Of a stretch of DNA of 64,000 nucleotides, positions 10,166-21,890 are shown piece after piece (positions within the stretch are counted from its first letter, which is position 1; every line of letters begins with the position of its first letter). The DNA lies in contig OX352766.1 of NCBI GenBank assembly GCA_947095585.1, positions 18,900,939 to 18,964,938 of the forward strand, written 5' to 3'. The notes beneath the pieces are model-generated. The model worked only from the letters and a program-made list of their open reading frames with translations. It made no database searches and was not told where the DNA came from. The translations under genes and the position numbers were made by a program. This stretch comes from Nephrocerus scutellatus. Lineage: Eukaryota > Arthropoda > Insecta > Diptera > Pipunculidae.

Positions 10166-11840
10166 CTAAAACGGACGAAGTTTAATATTTTTTAACTTCT
10201 CTGGCCACCCATTTATTATAAAACTTTTTACCAATTGTAAATTTTTATCATTTTCCATTTCTTTTTGGACTGTTTCAAATTTTATTGGGAGCCTGTTATC
10301 TTCCGTGATATATCCAACATACACATTTTCTGCGAATTCATTTTCCCTGTTATTTGTACTCTCTAGTGGACTTCGAGAAAGGAGGTCTGCTATATTGCTT
10401 TTTGAACTAACGTATTCGATATCATAATTATAGCCTGTCGAAAAAAGCGCGTATCTTTGCAATCTGTTGGCTGTCATCGCTGGTATTCCTTTTTTTGGAC
10501 CGAAAATGGAAACCAGTGGTTTGTTATCTGATACCAAGGTAAACTTCCTATTGAATACATAATGGTGAAATTTTTTAATTGCAAAAACGATAGCGAGCGC
10601 TTCACGTTCAATTTACGAATAACGTTTTTCGCAGTCCGTGAGGTTCCGTGAGACATAGTAGATTGGTCGTTCGGTTCCATTTACATATTTGTGTGAAAGC
10701 CAACTGGACTAGCATCGACAGTAACTTTAATATGTATTTTTGGATCATAGTGTGCTAGCACTGCAGATGATGAAAGTATGCTCTTAATATCATTAAAGAC
10801 TTTTCTTTGGGCAACACCCCAAACGAACTTTTTTTCTTTTTTTAAAAGCTCGTATAGTGGACAGCATACTGTCGCTACATTTGGAAGAAATTTCCTATAA
10901 TGGTTAAAAAGACCTAAAAAGGACTGCACTTCCGTAACACATTTTGGTTCATCGGCCTTTAATATAGCCTCTACTTGACCAGGCATTGTGTGTAAGCCAT
11001 TCTTATCAATAACATGTCCTAAATATGAGACTGAATCGACAAAAAAGGAGCATTTGGTCTTAGCTAACTTTAGCCCTGCTTCTTTAAGAATACTTAGCAC
11101 TAAATCTAAACGGTTGAGGTGATCTGATTTGTTTTTTGCAGTGATCAGTAAATCATCCATAAACACGACAACACCGTCTAGTTTTAAAAACAAATTTTCA
11201 ATAATCCTCTGAAAAATTGCTGGTGCCGAAGCCACTCCATAAACCAATCTTGTATATCTAAACAAACGTTTTGTAGTCGAGATTGTTGTCAGTTCTCTAG
11301 AATCCTGATCTAACACTAATTGCTGATACGCCATTGACAAATCGAGCTTTGTAAATTTGATACCTCCATGAAGTTAAGCAAACAATTCGTCCATACGCGG
11401 TAGCGGGTACTTGCAAACGTGCAACTGTGGATTAAGCGTTATCTTATAATCGCGGCATATTCTTTCTTCGCCATTCTTTTTTAAGATAGGAACAATGGGC
11501 GTACCCCACTCACTGTAATTTACTGGTTCTAAGACACCTAAATCTACTAGTTTCCTAATTTCCGTTCGACCTTGTGCTTTATTGGAAGAGCAACTTGCCA
11601 AGGCTTAAAATATTTCGGAACAGTGTTCGGTTTTAGCTTTAACGAAACCAACGATTTATTATATGTTCCTAGACTACCGTCGAACACTTCCGCATGTTTT
11701 AATAGAATGTCATTTAGCCCTCTATCAAAAGTTTCTACTTTTTTAATCTCTTCGATGCCTAAATTAAACTCGTTCATCCAGTTTCTGCCTAACAATGGCG
11801 GGCCCCCTTCATTAATTACGTGTATATCCAGCAATCGCAC
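10166..11840 (-). pseudogene. pol: Gypsy B reverse transcriptase and RNase H
   Basis: Pieces 11840-11547, 11601-11374, 11340-10681, 10680-10474 and 10537-10166 are in order. They include the RT fingers (LGVLEPVNYSEWGTPIVPILKKNGEERICRDYK), palm (YGVASAPAIFQR), the catalytic FMDD box, thumb (FLGLFNHYRKFLP), RNase H start (VTVDASPVGF) and end (DIEYVSSKSNIADLLSR). I count two nonsense changes that look like AAA to TAA (near 11375 and 10613) and at least three frameshifts. The gene is inactive as written, although the LTRs are almost identical. Confidence 0.85.
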
Positions 11841-12293
11841 TTTTTTTTTTTATTAAACTCCACTTTTACCTGGCAAACACCTGCAATATAAATTGCACCT
11901 CCATTGTAACTTCTAACAGTTATGCTAGATGGCTTTAACGTACAGTCGGAAAACTTATTTTTATACATCTCGAGTGAAATTGCGGATATCGATGCTCCAC
12001 TGTCGATCTCCATACTAATCAGAACACCATTCAATAGCACTTCGGCAAACATTGGTTTTAGTTCACTATTTGTTCTAAAATGGAAAAGAGAAATATCACT
12101 ATCACACATATATATATCTAATGTTGTTTTGTTTGAAACTAAAATTTTTTTGTTGATATTCTTCTCTGCTGCACATCTTCTTCAAGTGACCTCGTTGTTT
12201 GCACTTGTTACATCGATAATTGCGAAATTTACACTGATTATCCGAATGGTTGTTGTAACCGCAAACGGTACGGTACGACGGCTTCATGTTCAC
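11816..12293 (-). pseudogene. Gypsy B zinc knuckles and aspartic protease
   Basis: 12293-12102 holds a CCHC pair (CGYNNHSDNQC, CNKCKQRGHLKKMC). 12109-11816 holds the retropepsin core with DSGASISAI, where the DSGA triad is intact. The frame breaks at a run of ten or more T at 11838-11849, just before the ILGRNW-like segment. That homopolymer makes an assembly indel as likely as a real mutation. Confidence 0.75.
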
Positions 12294-12396
12294 CCTTTTT
12301 GTTGTTGTTGTTGTTGTGTCACTGTGTTGTTTTCTTGGTAGACAACCGAAAAACTTTGGAATTACTAATGCTGGGTTCCTCCTTAATTACTGCAAA

Positions 12397-12900
12397 CTAT
12401 CGCTTTACGCATTCTACGGTCTGCGCTATTTTGATGGCTTTTTCAATGGTTAGTGTTTCCAAAAAAGTTTTGTCTTTTTCCGGACCTTTCACTAACCCCA
12501 TTGCAAATTTGTCTCTTAAGGCAACGTTAACGTGCTCTCCAAACTCGTAATTTGCCGCCAATGATCTAAGTCTTGCCGCCCAGCATTGCACCGATTCTCC
12601 TTGTTCCTGTGACGATTCGTAAAATTTATATCGCTCCGCAAATCCAGAAGTTGTTGATTTGAAATGCGCGTCAAGTGCAATCACCAGATTATCAAACGAT
12701 TCAGTTTCTGGGAGCTTTGGAAAAATTAGGTTTTTTAGCAATTTATATGGTTGCTCATCCAATGCGGTTATAAGAATAGCCCTTTTCTTTTCCTCTTGCT
12801 CGCTCCAGTCATTGCATATAAAATATTGTTGCAACTGAGCTTTAAATACTCCCCAGTCATTTTGTGCAAAATTAAATTTTGGTGAATTGCCTATTGACAT
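12397..12900 (-). pseudogene. gag: Gypsy B gag (capsid part)
   Basis: I take the ATG at 12900 (MSIGNSPKFNF) as the start because an upstream open stretch runs into the LTR. The start lies 58 bases past the LTR edge. The protein has the capsid features FKAQLQQYFICN, RAILITALDEQPYKLLKNL and LRDKFAMGLVKGPEKDKTFLETLTIEKAIKIAQ, as in gypsy gags of insects. The frame is lost at 12397 before the zinc knuckles at 12293, so gag is split. Confidence 0.8.
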
Positions 12901-12958
12901 GTTAACTCGCACTTTTACTTTTCTTTTTGCACACGTGATTTTTCTTCCTCGTCGCCAC

Positions 12959-13122
12959 TGTGGTGTCTTTAGTAACAAGGTTTAATCTTTATTGAGGTTA
13001 AAATTACATGTGTGAAGTGTGATGCGAACTCAGCGGAGAGATCTCAAAAGACAGGAGAATTATCGGATCTGTTCAATAATACGAATTTTACAATTGCTAT
13101 GTTCAATACTACAAATACTACA
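12959..13122 (-). repeat. 5' LTR of gypsy B
   Basis: 164 bp partner of 5138-5301. On the minus strand it ends …ACCACA and is followed by GTGGCGACGAGGAAG. The same PBS-like string follows the 5' LTR of gypsy C at 31787, so the two elements probably share a primer tRNA type. Confidence 0.92.
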
Positions 13123-13127
13123 GATTG

Positions 13128-13381
13128 AAAAAAAGAATTTACGATTTAAGATTTTTTTGATTTTATTGATTTTTAAAATACTAAAATGAAAAACTTTTCC
13201 TGGGAGAGAAAATTGCTGAAGGTTTTTTGCTTAAAAAAGGAAGTAGACAGAGACAACTTTATGACGTTTCCTGCATCAGCCGTCAAATGTCAAAAATGCT
13301 GAATTTAGCTATCGCTCATCTTTTGATGATGTTGACAGCTTATTGATTCATTTTTAGCTCCGTTTGTGACATGGTTGAACA
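13128..13381 (-). repeat. 3' LTR of BEL 1 (main part, interrupted)
   Basis: 254 bp that match 25009-25262 closely. The first ten bases of the same LTR lie at 5128-5137 on the other side of gypsy B. I see a few substitutions (for example ATTTTTTTGATT versus ATTTTATTGATT). It ends GGTTGAACA. Confidence 0.92.
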
Positions 13382-15871
13382 TACTCCCCGGGTTGAATCG
13401 TTATATGATTCAAAGATTGGAAGTCGGCTCAACTTTTGTATTGGCCGCTTAAATTGTCCAGCTTTGGTCTTGATTTCTGCTACACGAACATGCCCGTCAT
13501 CTCCTGAAAATAATTTTGTTACGCGTCCCATGAGCCATTGGGTGGGTTGTAAGCCGTTGTCGTGTATCAGGACGATGTCATCTAATTGCAAACCTCTTTG
13601 CTGTACTTGGCATTTTACTCGCGATTGAAGTGTATTTAAATATTCCAATTGCCAGCATCTCCAACAATTTTGGTATATATGCTTTACAATATCCCATCTT
13701 GCATGAGGTGACAATTTCGATTTAAATTCGGTATTTGGCAATTGATGAATCGGTCGTCCAATAAGGAAGTGTGATGGTGTCAGGAAATCTGGTTCATCGC
13801 TATTAGTGGAACATAATGGCCTAGAGTTGAGTATACCTTCAATCTGAATGACTAATGTTGAGAATTCCTCTAATGTGAGTATTTCAGCTCCAACAGCCCT
13901 AGTAAGTTGCGTCTTTACTGCCTTCACTGCACTTTCCCAAAGGCCGCCTTGATGTGGACTCTCTGGCGGAATGAAGCGCCATTCTATGCCATCCTGTAGG
14001 AGTCTGGAAGCAATGTTTTCTACATGTGTCTTCAAAAATTCGTAGACTTCCTTTAAATAATTCCGGGCGCCAACGAAATTGGTTGCATTATCACAGTATA
14101 TGGTGTGACATAAACCCCTTCTACTGATGAATCTTTTTAACGCACCCAAAAATGAATCGGTGCTTAAGCTCATGCAAACTTCGATGTGGATTGTGCGTGT
14201 GGCGAAGCATACTAAAATGCATAAATATGCCTTCGACGGAATTGATCCTCTTCGCCTTAAAGTATGTATTTTGAATGAAAGGTCGATTCCAATTGCACCG
14301 AAGGGTACGGAGTAATTCACTCGGTCCTTTGGTAGTTGACCCATAAGTTGACCCATCATTTGTGGACGTTGTCTTAGATATTTCACGCACCGTTTAAACA
14401 CCGTTTTTGCTACGTCTTTGCCGCGAATAATCCAGAAGTTTTGACGCACTAGACTATTCAGCAGATTGATACCAGGATGCTGCTTCCTTTGGTGCACGTC
14501 TTGAGTGATTGCGATGGCGATTAGATCAGTATGTGACAGTATTATGGAATGTTTGTAACTGTATTGTAGTGTTGATTTCTGGAGCCGTCCGCCAATACGC
14601 ATAATTCCTTTCGCATCTATAAATGGGTCTAACTGCCTGAGCTTGCTATTGGATGGCAGTGATTTACGATCTTTGAGACATCTATATTCTTCAGGAAAAT
14701 CTCGAACTTGATGATGGATTGCCAGATATTGAGTTGCACGCTCTAACTCTGTTGTTAGCAATACTCCGCATGTTCGCTTACATGAGCGTGTGTTGTTGAT
14801 AAACCGTAGTATGTACGCAAGGACCTTTTATATCTGGAAGTAGCTAGAGAATTGCTTGCTTACCTTGTCGATGATGTGGCATTCGGGTGTATCCACAAAT
14901 TTTGTGACAGTGTCGTGTATTTGAGTCGGCATTGCGAATTTCTCTGAAGTTTCCAATAATTTTGGTTGACGTGGCCATTGCTCGTAGCCCTTCCGTAACC
15001 ATGATGGACCCATCCACCACAATTCGTTGTTGGAAATTTCTCTTGCTGATAAGCCGCGAGAGGCATCGTCTGCCGGATTCTGCTTAGACGGAACGTGTCT
15101 CCATTGATCTCGCTTATGGACAGTGATTATTTCTGAAGTGCGATTTGCGACAAAAGTTGGCCATCGCCTTGGTGGGCTGGATAGCCAGTCCAATACAGTT
15201 CTGGAGTCGGTCCACATAGTAATTGATGAAATTGTGATTGTTAAGATCGATGTGAGTTCGTTGACTAATCTGCTGAGAAGAACTGCAGCCATTAGCTCAA
15301 GTCTTGGTATGCTAATTTGCTTCAATGGTGCCACCTTCGTCTTAGCGCAGATTAAATGAGTGACGAAAGTCCTTGTTTTTGATTTTGTGATCGAGAATAT
15401 ACTACAGCCACATATGCCAACTTGCTGGCATCACTAAATCCATGTAATTCTAAAGATTTCGACGCAGTGATACAGCTTGGAATTTTTATCTTTGGAGTTT
15501 GGCTAATGCTGTCACGTAGATCAATCCATGCTGATCGCGTTTCTGTTGGTAGTTGCTCATCCCAGTCAATCTTCTTTAACCACAAGGACTGGAACAGTAT
15601 TTTAATTTTAATTGTTATTGGGGATAGGAGTCCCAGAGGATCGAAAATCTTACTTGCTTCCGATAGAAGGCTTCGCTTTGTATGAATCTCCTTGTCTTCC
15701 AAATGCACTTGGAAAATAAATTGATCGCTATGGGCGTCCCAAGCTATACCCAGTATTGTTGCTGGATCTGGATGTTCGGACAATACTTTCAAGCTGGTAC
15801 TATCGGTATCATTAGGCATATATCGCATTTGTGGGTTATTTAACGACATCTTTCTTAGGTTAAAGCCTCCA
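13382..15871 (-). pseudogene. pol: BEL 1 pol, C-terminal half: RT end, RNase H, integrase
   Basis: 15849-15352 continues the RT connection (ILGIAWDAHSDQF, SEASKIFDPLGLLSPITIKIK) typical of BEL pol. 15334-14828 is RNase H (SIPRLELMAAVLL, MWTDSRTVLDWL, NPADDASRG). 14761-13340 is a 473-codon integrase running into the LTR. Integrase core residues are present: GIDLSF, YCDNATNFVGA and PHQGGLWESAVK. Two oddities are visible. The zinc-domain CxxC reads CVKY, so one metal ligand is lost. A four-residue tandem duplication MGQLMGQL follows it. Frameshifts lie at about 15340 and at 14762-14828. The N-terminal half is at 22271-23878 beyond BEL 2. Confidence 0.88.
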
Positions 15872-16247
15872 TGTTGATGATGAGTTTAGTATCGCCAACA
15901 ATTTTCAATCTTTGTTTTCACGCACTCGACACAATTTAATAATTTTATTTATTTTAAAATTCAATTTTTTCCTTTATTGGAAATTTTCAGTTTTTATTTC
16001 ACAATGTCAGTGATCCAAGTGATCGTTTTCTTTGAGAACAACTTTTTGTAGCGTAAAAAAGGTAGTTTTTCATTTTTATGTAGAAGTTCATGAGTTGAAT
16101 TGAATTGCAGTCTGCAATGTCATTTTTTTTCTTGGATTAGGTAGTTGCGGTAGGTAACGCAGTTTCAATTCAACTCATGAGCAAGTGTTGTGCAACTTTC
16201 TTAAATAATAAATATAATGAATAATAAATATGATAATGGCGTGAACA
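15872..16247 (-). repeat. 3' LTR of BEL 2
   Basis: 376 bp direct repeat of 21891-22270. It contains the palindrome-like pair TTCATGAGTTGAATTGAA … TTCAATTCAACTCATGAG (about 16087-16104 and 16167-16184), an 18 bp inverted repeat with an ~60 base loop. Confidence 0.92.
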
Positions 16248-16324
16248 TGCCGGCGGCCTGTTAAGGAATGTATTTCTTAACAATTAACGAGATTGTTGAG
16301 CTTTATTAATTTAGCGACTGGTCG

Positions 16325-17687
16325 CTACATTATGTTTCGTGCTGTCTTGAGCGTGACAACACGGACAATTCCATCTTCCCCTGGATGAACATCTTGGATA
16401 CGTCCCAACGGCCAGCTGAGCGGTGGCGTTGCATCATCCTTGATGTAGACGACGTCATTGATTTGCAAATTTTCGTGTGTCTGAGATTTCCATTTTCGCC
16501 GTTGCTGCAAATTGTGCAAATACTCCTTCGTGAAGCGCGCCCAAAATTTATCTACACGCTTTTTGACATCTTGCCATCTCGATAATCGATTGTCTGACAC
16601 ATCTAAAAGGCTCGGTTGTGGAATAGCCAGTAGCGGATGCACAAGCAGAAAATGCGCCGGTGTTAGTACGAATAGAGCGCTTTCATCGTCGTCTGTGGGA
16701 ATGAGCGGCCGAGAATTGAGTATTGCCTCAAATTGGGTGATGATAGTGGACAACTCTTCATTGATCAGCCTTGAGTTGCCTGTCTATCGAATTAGATGAT
16801 GCTTCCCAGACGCTTTCCCAGAGTCCGTCAAACCATGGGCTTGAAGGCGGATTGAATTTCCATTCAATCTTGAGATTTGTGATGTGAGCAAGTACGTTGT
16901 CGCATGTTGTAGTGCGATACAATTGCTGTTGCATCTCGGATAGTCGTCGTTTTGCCCCTACAAAATTGGTACCGTTGTCGGAGTACATGACCGCTGGCAC
17001 ACCTCTTCTGCTGGTGAATCGTGTGAATGCTGAGATGAATGCTTCACTGGAGAGATCACTAACCAGCTCCAAGTGAACTGCCTTAACAGTCATACAGACA
17101 AAGATTGATACGTAACCCTTGACGTATCTTGCTCCTCGGCCCTTCTTGGTTGCGATTTGGATTGGGCCAGCAAAGTCGACTCCAGTATGATTAAATGCCC
17201 GAGATGGCGATACTCGTTCAGCAGGAAGATCGCCCATCATTGGCACAGATGGATGGCTCCTTAATCTGTGGCAGATAGAACAGTTATTAGTAATTTTTCG
17301 CACTAATGGTCTGGATTTTACAATCCAGTAGAAGAGTTTGGAGAGATGGGACAATAGGGATGGACCTGGATGGAGGTAACGTTTATGGAGGTGAGTTAGG
17401 ATCATGACACTCAGGACGTGACGTGATGAAAGAATCACTGGATGCCTTTGTGGATATGAGCATACTGCATTAGTGAGTCGTCCACCGACTCGAAGAACAC
17501 CTCTGTCATCCAGAAATGGAGCTAGTGACGATAGCTTTCCTTTGACCACTTGCTTCTTTGCGGAAAGAGTTTGAATTTCTTCCCAGAATTCGTTCCTTTG
17601 TGCCCACTTCCAGAGATATTCCTCAGCCTTATTTAGTTCATTCAAGGTCAGTCTGATATTTGTTATGTTTTTACTCTGAATGGCCAC
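16325..17687 (-). pseudogene. pol: BEL 2 integrase
   Basis: 17687-16758 gives the zinc domain (HKRYLHPGPSLLSHL … CSICHRLRSHP, all four ligands present), then the core with GVDFAGPI, YSDNGTNFVGA and PWFDGLWESVWEASS. 16753-16325 gives the C-terminal BEL integrase part (FEAILNSRPL, TPAHFLL, WPLGRIQDVHPGEDGIVRVV). A frameshift at about 16758 divides them. The residue before the catalytic Glu segment is D where BEL integrases usually have G (HQGGLWE). Confidence 0.88.
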
Positions 17688-19602
17688 CTTTAGTTGATTT
17701 TCCGGTTTTAGAGCGACAATTGATAATAAATTTATGGCAGAAGCCTAATACTGTACTTGATTGTAGGCAGAGTGTCGTGTTGTCAATTGGTCGAATAAGC
17801 AGGGATGAGTTTGCGTGGCATGACACTTGACGCTTTCCGGCTGCTCCATGACTTCTGAAAATGATTTGATTGTAGTTTGTGGCCAAGTTTCTCTTGGTTG
17901 TGGTAGCCATGGTGGTCCATGCCACCAGAGCTTATGATTGACGAGTTCAGTTGCAAGGATTCCTTTGGAGGCACAATCAGCAGGATTATCTGTAGATCGT
18001 ACATGTCCCCAAGTAGCGGTGGGAATCCTTTCGAGAATTTGAGCGGTTCTGTTGCCGACAAAAACTGGTAGGTGGCAAGGAAGCTTGGTTAGCCAATGCA
18101 GAACAATTTCTGAGTCCGTCCACGCCGATACACGGCAACTTTCAAGATGAAGCGAATGAATAACCATTTTGATGAGCTTGGCCATCAGATGAGCTCCAGA
18201 CAGCTATAATTTAGGGACTGTTAACCTTGGATTGGAAATGGGAGCGACTCGAGTTTTTGCAGCAATCAAATTAACATGTACGGTGCCATGACAATCAGTA
18301 TCGCGAATGTATACTACTGCCGAGTACGCCACCTTACTCGCGTCTGAGAATCCGTGTATTTCCAATGTTGATCCTGCATTCAAGAACCGTGGTATCCGAA
18401 TTTCTTCGATGGCCATCAGTGATCCATGTATTTCCTTCCATTTTTCCGTTACATCTGGTGGGAGTTCGTCATCCCACCCCAAATGCAACAACCAAAGTTG
18501 CTGAAACAAAGCCTTAGCAGTTATCGTAACTGGCGATAACCACCCCAATGGGTCAAACAATCGAGAGGCATCTGACAGCAATCGACGCTTCGTTATAGTG
18601 CTGGATGGTGCGGGGAGATTTACCTTAAATCTGAAGCAGTCTTTTCTCGTGTCCCAATGCAAACCCAATACCTTGTGTTCTGAATCCTTGGACAAATCAA
18701 GTAAGGTTTCGTTTTCGTCTTCCATAGAGGTAGAAGCTAGCAACTGTGGTGAATTGGATGTGAAGCGAGAATCCTCCAGATTTAAAAATGTGGGTGATTT
18801 GAGTGGCTAGATGTTGCGCTTCTATTACGTTGGTACTGCCAGTCAGGAGATCGTCCACGTAGAGATCGGTTATTATTGCGTCGGACGCTTTGGCAAAATT
18901 CGACTTGTTTTCCAATGCAAGTTGATGCACGGCCCGCGTGGCATGAAATGGGGCTGAGGCTGTCCCAAATGTGGCCGTTAACAGTTGAAAGTGTTTCAAT
19001 GGCTCGTGATGATTGTCGCGCCACAATATTCGCTGATACTTGCAGTCTTCATGAGCGATTCGAACTTCTCGATACATTCGTGTGACATCCGCGGTGAATG
19101 CTACCTTGTGTGACCGAAATCGCATTATAATGTCGATGAGATCAGATTGAATGGTCGGCCCAACTAGAAGTTTGTCATTGAGAGATATAGATGTGGAACT
19201 TTTCGCTGAACCGTCGAAAACAATGCGAACCTTCGTTGTTGTGCTGTTGAGCTTGATCACCGGATGATGAGATAGATAGAAATGTTCGGAGTTTAGATTT
19301 AAGTTTTTAGAGTCAATTTCCTCCATGTGATTTAGCTGTAAGTATTCATGAATGACTCGTTGATATTCATTTTTTAAAGCTTCGTCGCGCTGTAAACGGC
19401 GTTCAAGAGAATGAAATCGTGAAACGGCTTGGTCCAGAGAATTTCCAAGAGGAGGTGAGTTGGTAGCAAAGGGCAATTTAACGACGAATCTTCCATCTCG
19501 GGATCTCGTGTGTGATGTAGCGAATAGGTCCTCGCAATATTGCTGTTCTGGTGTATATTTCCTGGCCGATGGAGCTTCCTCAAGCTCCCAAAATTTTCGC
19601 AA
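17688..19602 (-). pseudogene. pol: BEL 2 reverse transcriptase and RNase H
   Basis: 19602-18697 carries the BEL RT: KLPFATNSPPLGNS, VRIVFDGSAKSSTSISLNDKL, DVTRMYREVRI, FGTASAPFHATRAVHQL and the catalytic YVDDLLTG. 18743-18204 carries the connection (VLGLHWDTRKDCF, DASRLFDPLGWLSPVTI, HGFSDASKVAYSAVVY). 18185-17745 carries RNase H (WTDSEIVLHWL, NPADCASKG). Frame changes occur at about 18720 and 18195 and near 17700. All catalytic motifs remain readable. Confidence 0.88.
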
Positions 19603-19670
19603 GCATTCATCGACGTTAAATTCCGTGTGAAGACTGATGTTGGTTTTATTTGTCGAGTTTTCTCCAGAAA

Positions 19671-20069
19671 TTATCCAACCAAGTGCAGTGTTTTGAGCCG
19701 TTTTAGAATTATGACTTGTACTTCAATAGCAAAATCGTCGTAAAAATGAGGTATTAGCTTTATCTCAGTATAACCACGGGAAACGACTTCTGATGTAACG
19801 CCTGCTACTGGTATCCGAAAATTTTTTCTTTGTATTTGTAGACGTTGTGCGCAAGCTTCTGTCATAAGGCAGCCAGTAGATCCCGAGTCTAACAGGATGC
19901 GACAGAAATGATGGTTACCGTATTGATCCAGCACTCTGACCAATGCAGTCGGCAATAGGGATGTCCTTACAGGCACTGAATTGCATACAGCAGAATGAAT
20001 GAGGTGAGAGTTGCCATTCGATTGTTTTGCTTGTGATGTCGTGTTGGTTTCCCCTCTTGTTGTAGGCAA
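19671..20069 (-). CDS. BEL 2 aspartic protease region
   Basis: The core ILLDSGSTGCLMTEACAQRL contains DSGS, the catalytic triad form typical of BEL/Pao proteases, followed by the IPVAGV strand. The segment lies between gag (stop at 20100) and RT (19602), as expected. The start codon at 20069 is only the first Met of the open frame; in BEL elements gag and pol are normally one frame or are joined by frameshifting. Confidence 0.75.
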   Translation of the reverse strand: MPTTRGETNTTSQAKQSNGNSHLIHSAVCNSVPVRTSLLPTALVRVLDQYGNHHFCRILLDSGSTGCLMTEACAQRLQIQRKNFRIPVAGVTSEVVSRGYTEIKLIPHFYDDFAIEVQVIILKRLKTLHLVG

Positions 20070-20099
20070 ATGGTCAGATCTGTCATTATGAGTGTCCGA

Positions 20100-21404
20100 C
20101 TACTGAGAATCATGCAATAACGTGTGGTGCTTCCTCTGACAAATGAAACATCGATGTCGAGAGGGGCAATTCTTAGAGGTATGTCCCTTAAACAAGCAGT
20201 TGTAACAGACTCGGACACATGCCACGAATTCCTTTCTTTGGGCTAGTGTTAGTTGCCGAAACCTTTCGCATTCGTGCAGCATATGAGACGAATGACACTT
20301 TACACATGATACATCGGGCTTTGAACCTTTAGAAGAGGGTGCTAACGTTATCTGATGAGTTGTATTTGTGTTCTCTACCTGTGTGCTGCTATTTGGATGC
20401 TCTGTCTGAGCGCTGCTGATTGCATGGAATGACGAGTATTTCGATGATTTGCGGTTTTGAGCAACATCATGATCAACGGCTTCTAAAATTGTACATCGCT
20501 TTTCCAGAAAATTTAGAAAGTTTGCGAACGTGAGATATGCGTCATCTGCCGATTTCTCTGCCCATTTTCGCTGAATTTTCTCATCCAGTTTTGAAAGCAG
20601 TATGTGTGTCAGCCAGGGATCTCTAGTTTGAGCCTTTTCTCCTAATACTTTGAGACCGCGTATGACTTCCTCTGAGGTGTCGCATACGTTTCTGATGCTA
20701 GAAGCAGATCCATTAGTAGCGGCCGGAATTTTCATAAACTTCTCGATAAGTGATTTGTAAACTTGATCAGGTTTGTCAAATCGCTTACACAACTTCTTGT
20801 ATGCTTCGTCATAATTTTCCGGAGATAGTGGAATGTGCATAATGATTTTGTTCGCCTTTCCTGTCAAGAGTCCCTTCAGATGTTGAAATTTATGAACATC
20901 GGTTATTGATGGGTTGTTGTGTACCGCAGTATCGTACAGGTGTTTGAATGTATGAAATTCATCGTAGTTATTTCCGTCGAATGAGGGAATTTGCAGTCTT
21001 GGAAGCTTGATGTTTTCTTCCTTAGATGTGGTATTAAAGCTTACATCCCTCATGGTTTCAAACATCTCTTTCTGGTGGTTTGAAAACGATCTCATTGATT
21101 CACTGATTTGATCCTGTACCGCTTGTAGCATTGGGTTGCGACAGGAGACCACCTTACGAAGTGTTCCTTTAACCTTGATGTAGCGACGAACGAAATCATC
21201 GATCTCCGAAAGGGTATCATCTAAAGCCTCTATTTGCTCATCGAAATCCTTAAACTCGATATGTGCCTTTTCCAATAATTCCAGATGCACGTATAGTTCT
21301 TCGACTGCGAACTCCTCAAGAGCTCGATCGGCAGCAATTTTCTCGACCCGTCTCAATGCCGCCTTTGCAAAACCACGTTTTCGTTTTAATTCGGTGAGCT
21401 CCAT
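20100..21404 (-). CDS. gag: BEL 2 Gag, intact
   Basis: 434 uninterrupted codons from an ATG about 490 bases past the LTR edge. The N-terminus is a charged coiled-coil region (LKRKRGFAKAALRRVEKIAAD…). The BEL gag core follows: LPRLQIPSFDGNNYDEFHTFKHLYDTAVHN, KFQHLKGLLTGKA and IRGLKVLGEKAQTRDPWLTHILLSKL. The C-terminus has CCHC-like knuckles (CVKCHSSHMLHEC, CYNCLFKGHTSKNC, CFICQRKHHTLLH). It would form the particle capsid and bind element RNA. Intactness fits a fairly young insertion. Confidence 0.88.
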   Translation of the reverse strand: MELTELKRKRGFAKAALRRVEKIAADRALEEFAVEELYVHLELLEKAHIEFKDFDEQIEALDDTLSEIDDFVRRYIKVKGTLRKVVSCRNPMLQAVQDQISESMRSFSNHQKEMFETMRDVSFNTTSKEENIKLPRLQIPSFDGNNYDEFHTFKHLYDTAVHNNPSITDVHKFQHLKGLLTGKANKIIMHIPLSPENYDEAYKKLCKRFDKPDQVYKSLIEKFMKIPAATNGSASSIRNVCDTSEEVIRGLKVLGEKAQTRDPWLTHILLSKLDEKIQRKWAEKSADDAYLTFANFLNFLEKRCTILEAVDHDVAQNRKSSKYSSFHAISSAQTEHPNSSTQVENTNTTHQITLAPSSKGSKPDVSCVKCHSSHMLHECERFRQLTLAQRKEFVACVRVCYNCLFKGHTSKNCPSRHRCFICQRKHHTLLHDSQ

Positions 21405-21890
21405 ACTGCCTGTTTACACTGGTTTGACTATTTGATCGCAGTTGTATGGTAAGCAGGAACTGTATGTATGATTTTTGAGCGCGTGCTGCGTATTATCTTA
21501 AATGGAAGTATTTGCTTTCGATAAAATTAAAAGTTGGGTTATGCGAGCATGCGCGCGTATATGTGAATAATTGTTGGCAAATTTATGTAAAGCTTACTGT
21601 TACTGATTAGCGGTTGATGAGTTTTTCGACTTACGGAATAATTTCCCCTTGATGTTAGCGGCAGGATGCAATCGGTTCAACCCAGTGTTATAGCAAGCGC
21701 CCGGTTGTAATTGCGTTTCCTTGCTGTAGCTTTGATTTATTTAACTATTCCGTAACCGTTTGCGACAAAATTGAATGCTAAATTGCAAATCCTTGTAGCG
21801 GTTCAATCCCCTTATATTAGCGAAGCGCTCGATGGTTTTTGCAATTTTGCAACACGTTTATTAATTTTGTCTCCCTGGTTTCGGCACCAA

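Larger units (their letters stand above)
5138..13122 (-). mobile_element. Ty3/gypsy retrotransposon B, inserted in the BEL 1 LTR
   Basis: Two 164 bp LTRs (5138-5301 and 12959-13122) begin TGTGGTG and end ACTACA. They differ at one base that I can see. The TSD is GATTG at 5133-5137 and 13123-13127; both copies are BEL 1 LTR sequence. On the minus strand the 5' LTR is followed directly by GTGGCGACGAG, the PBS region. The 3' LTR is preceded by a polypurine tract CGGGGGATAT (5302-5311, reverse complement). The interior holds gag, zinc knuckle, protease, RT/RNase H and integrase with several breaks. A LINE is inserted near the integrase C-terminus. Confidence 0.9.
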
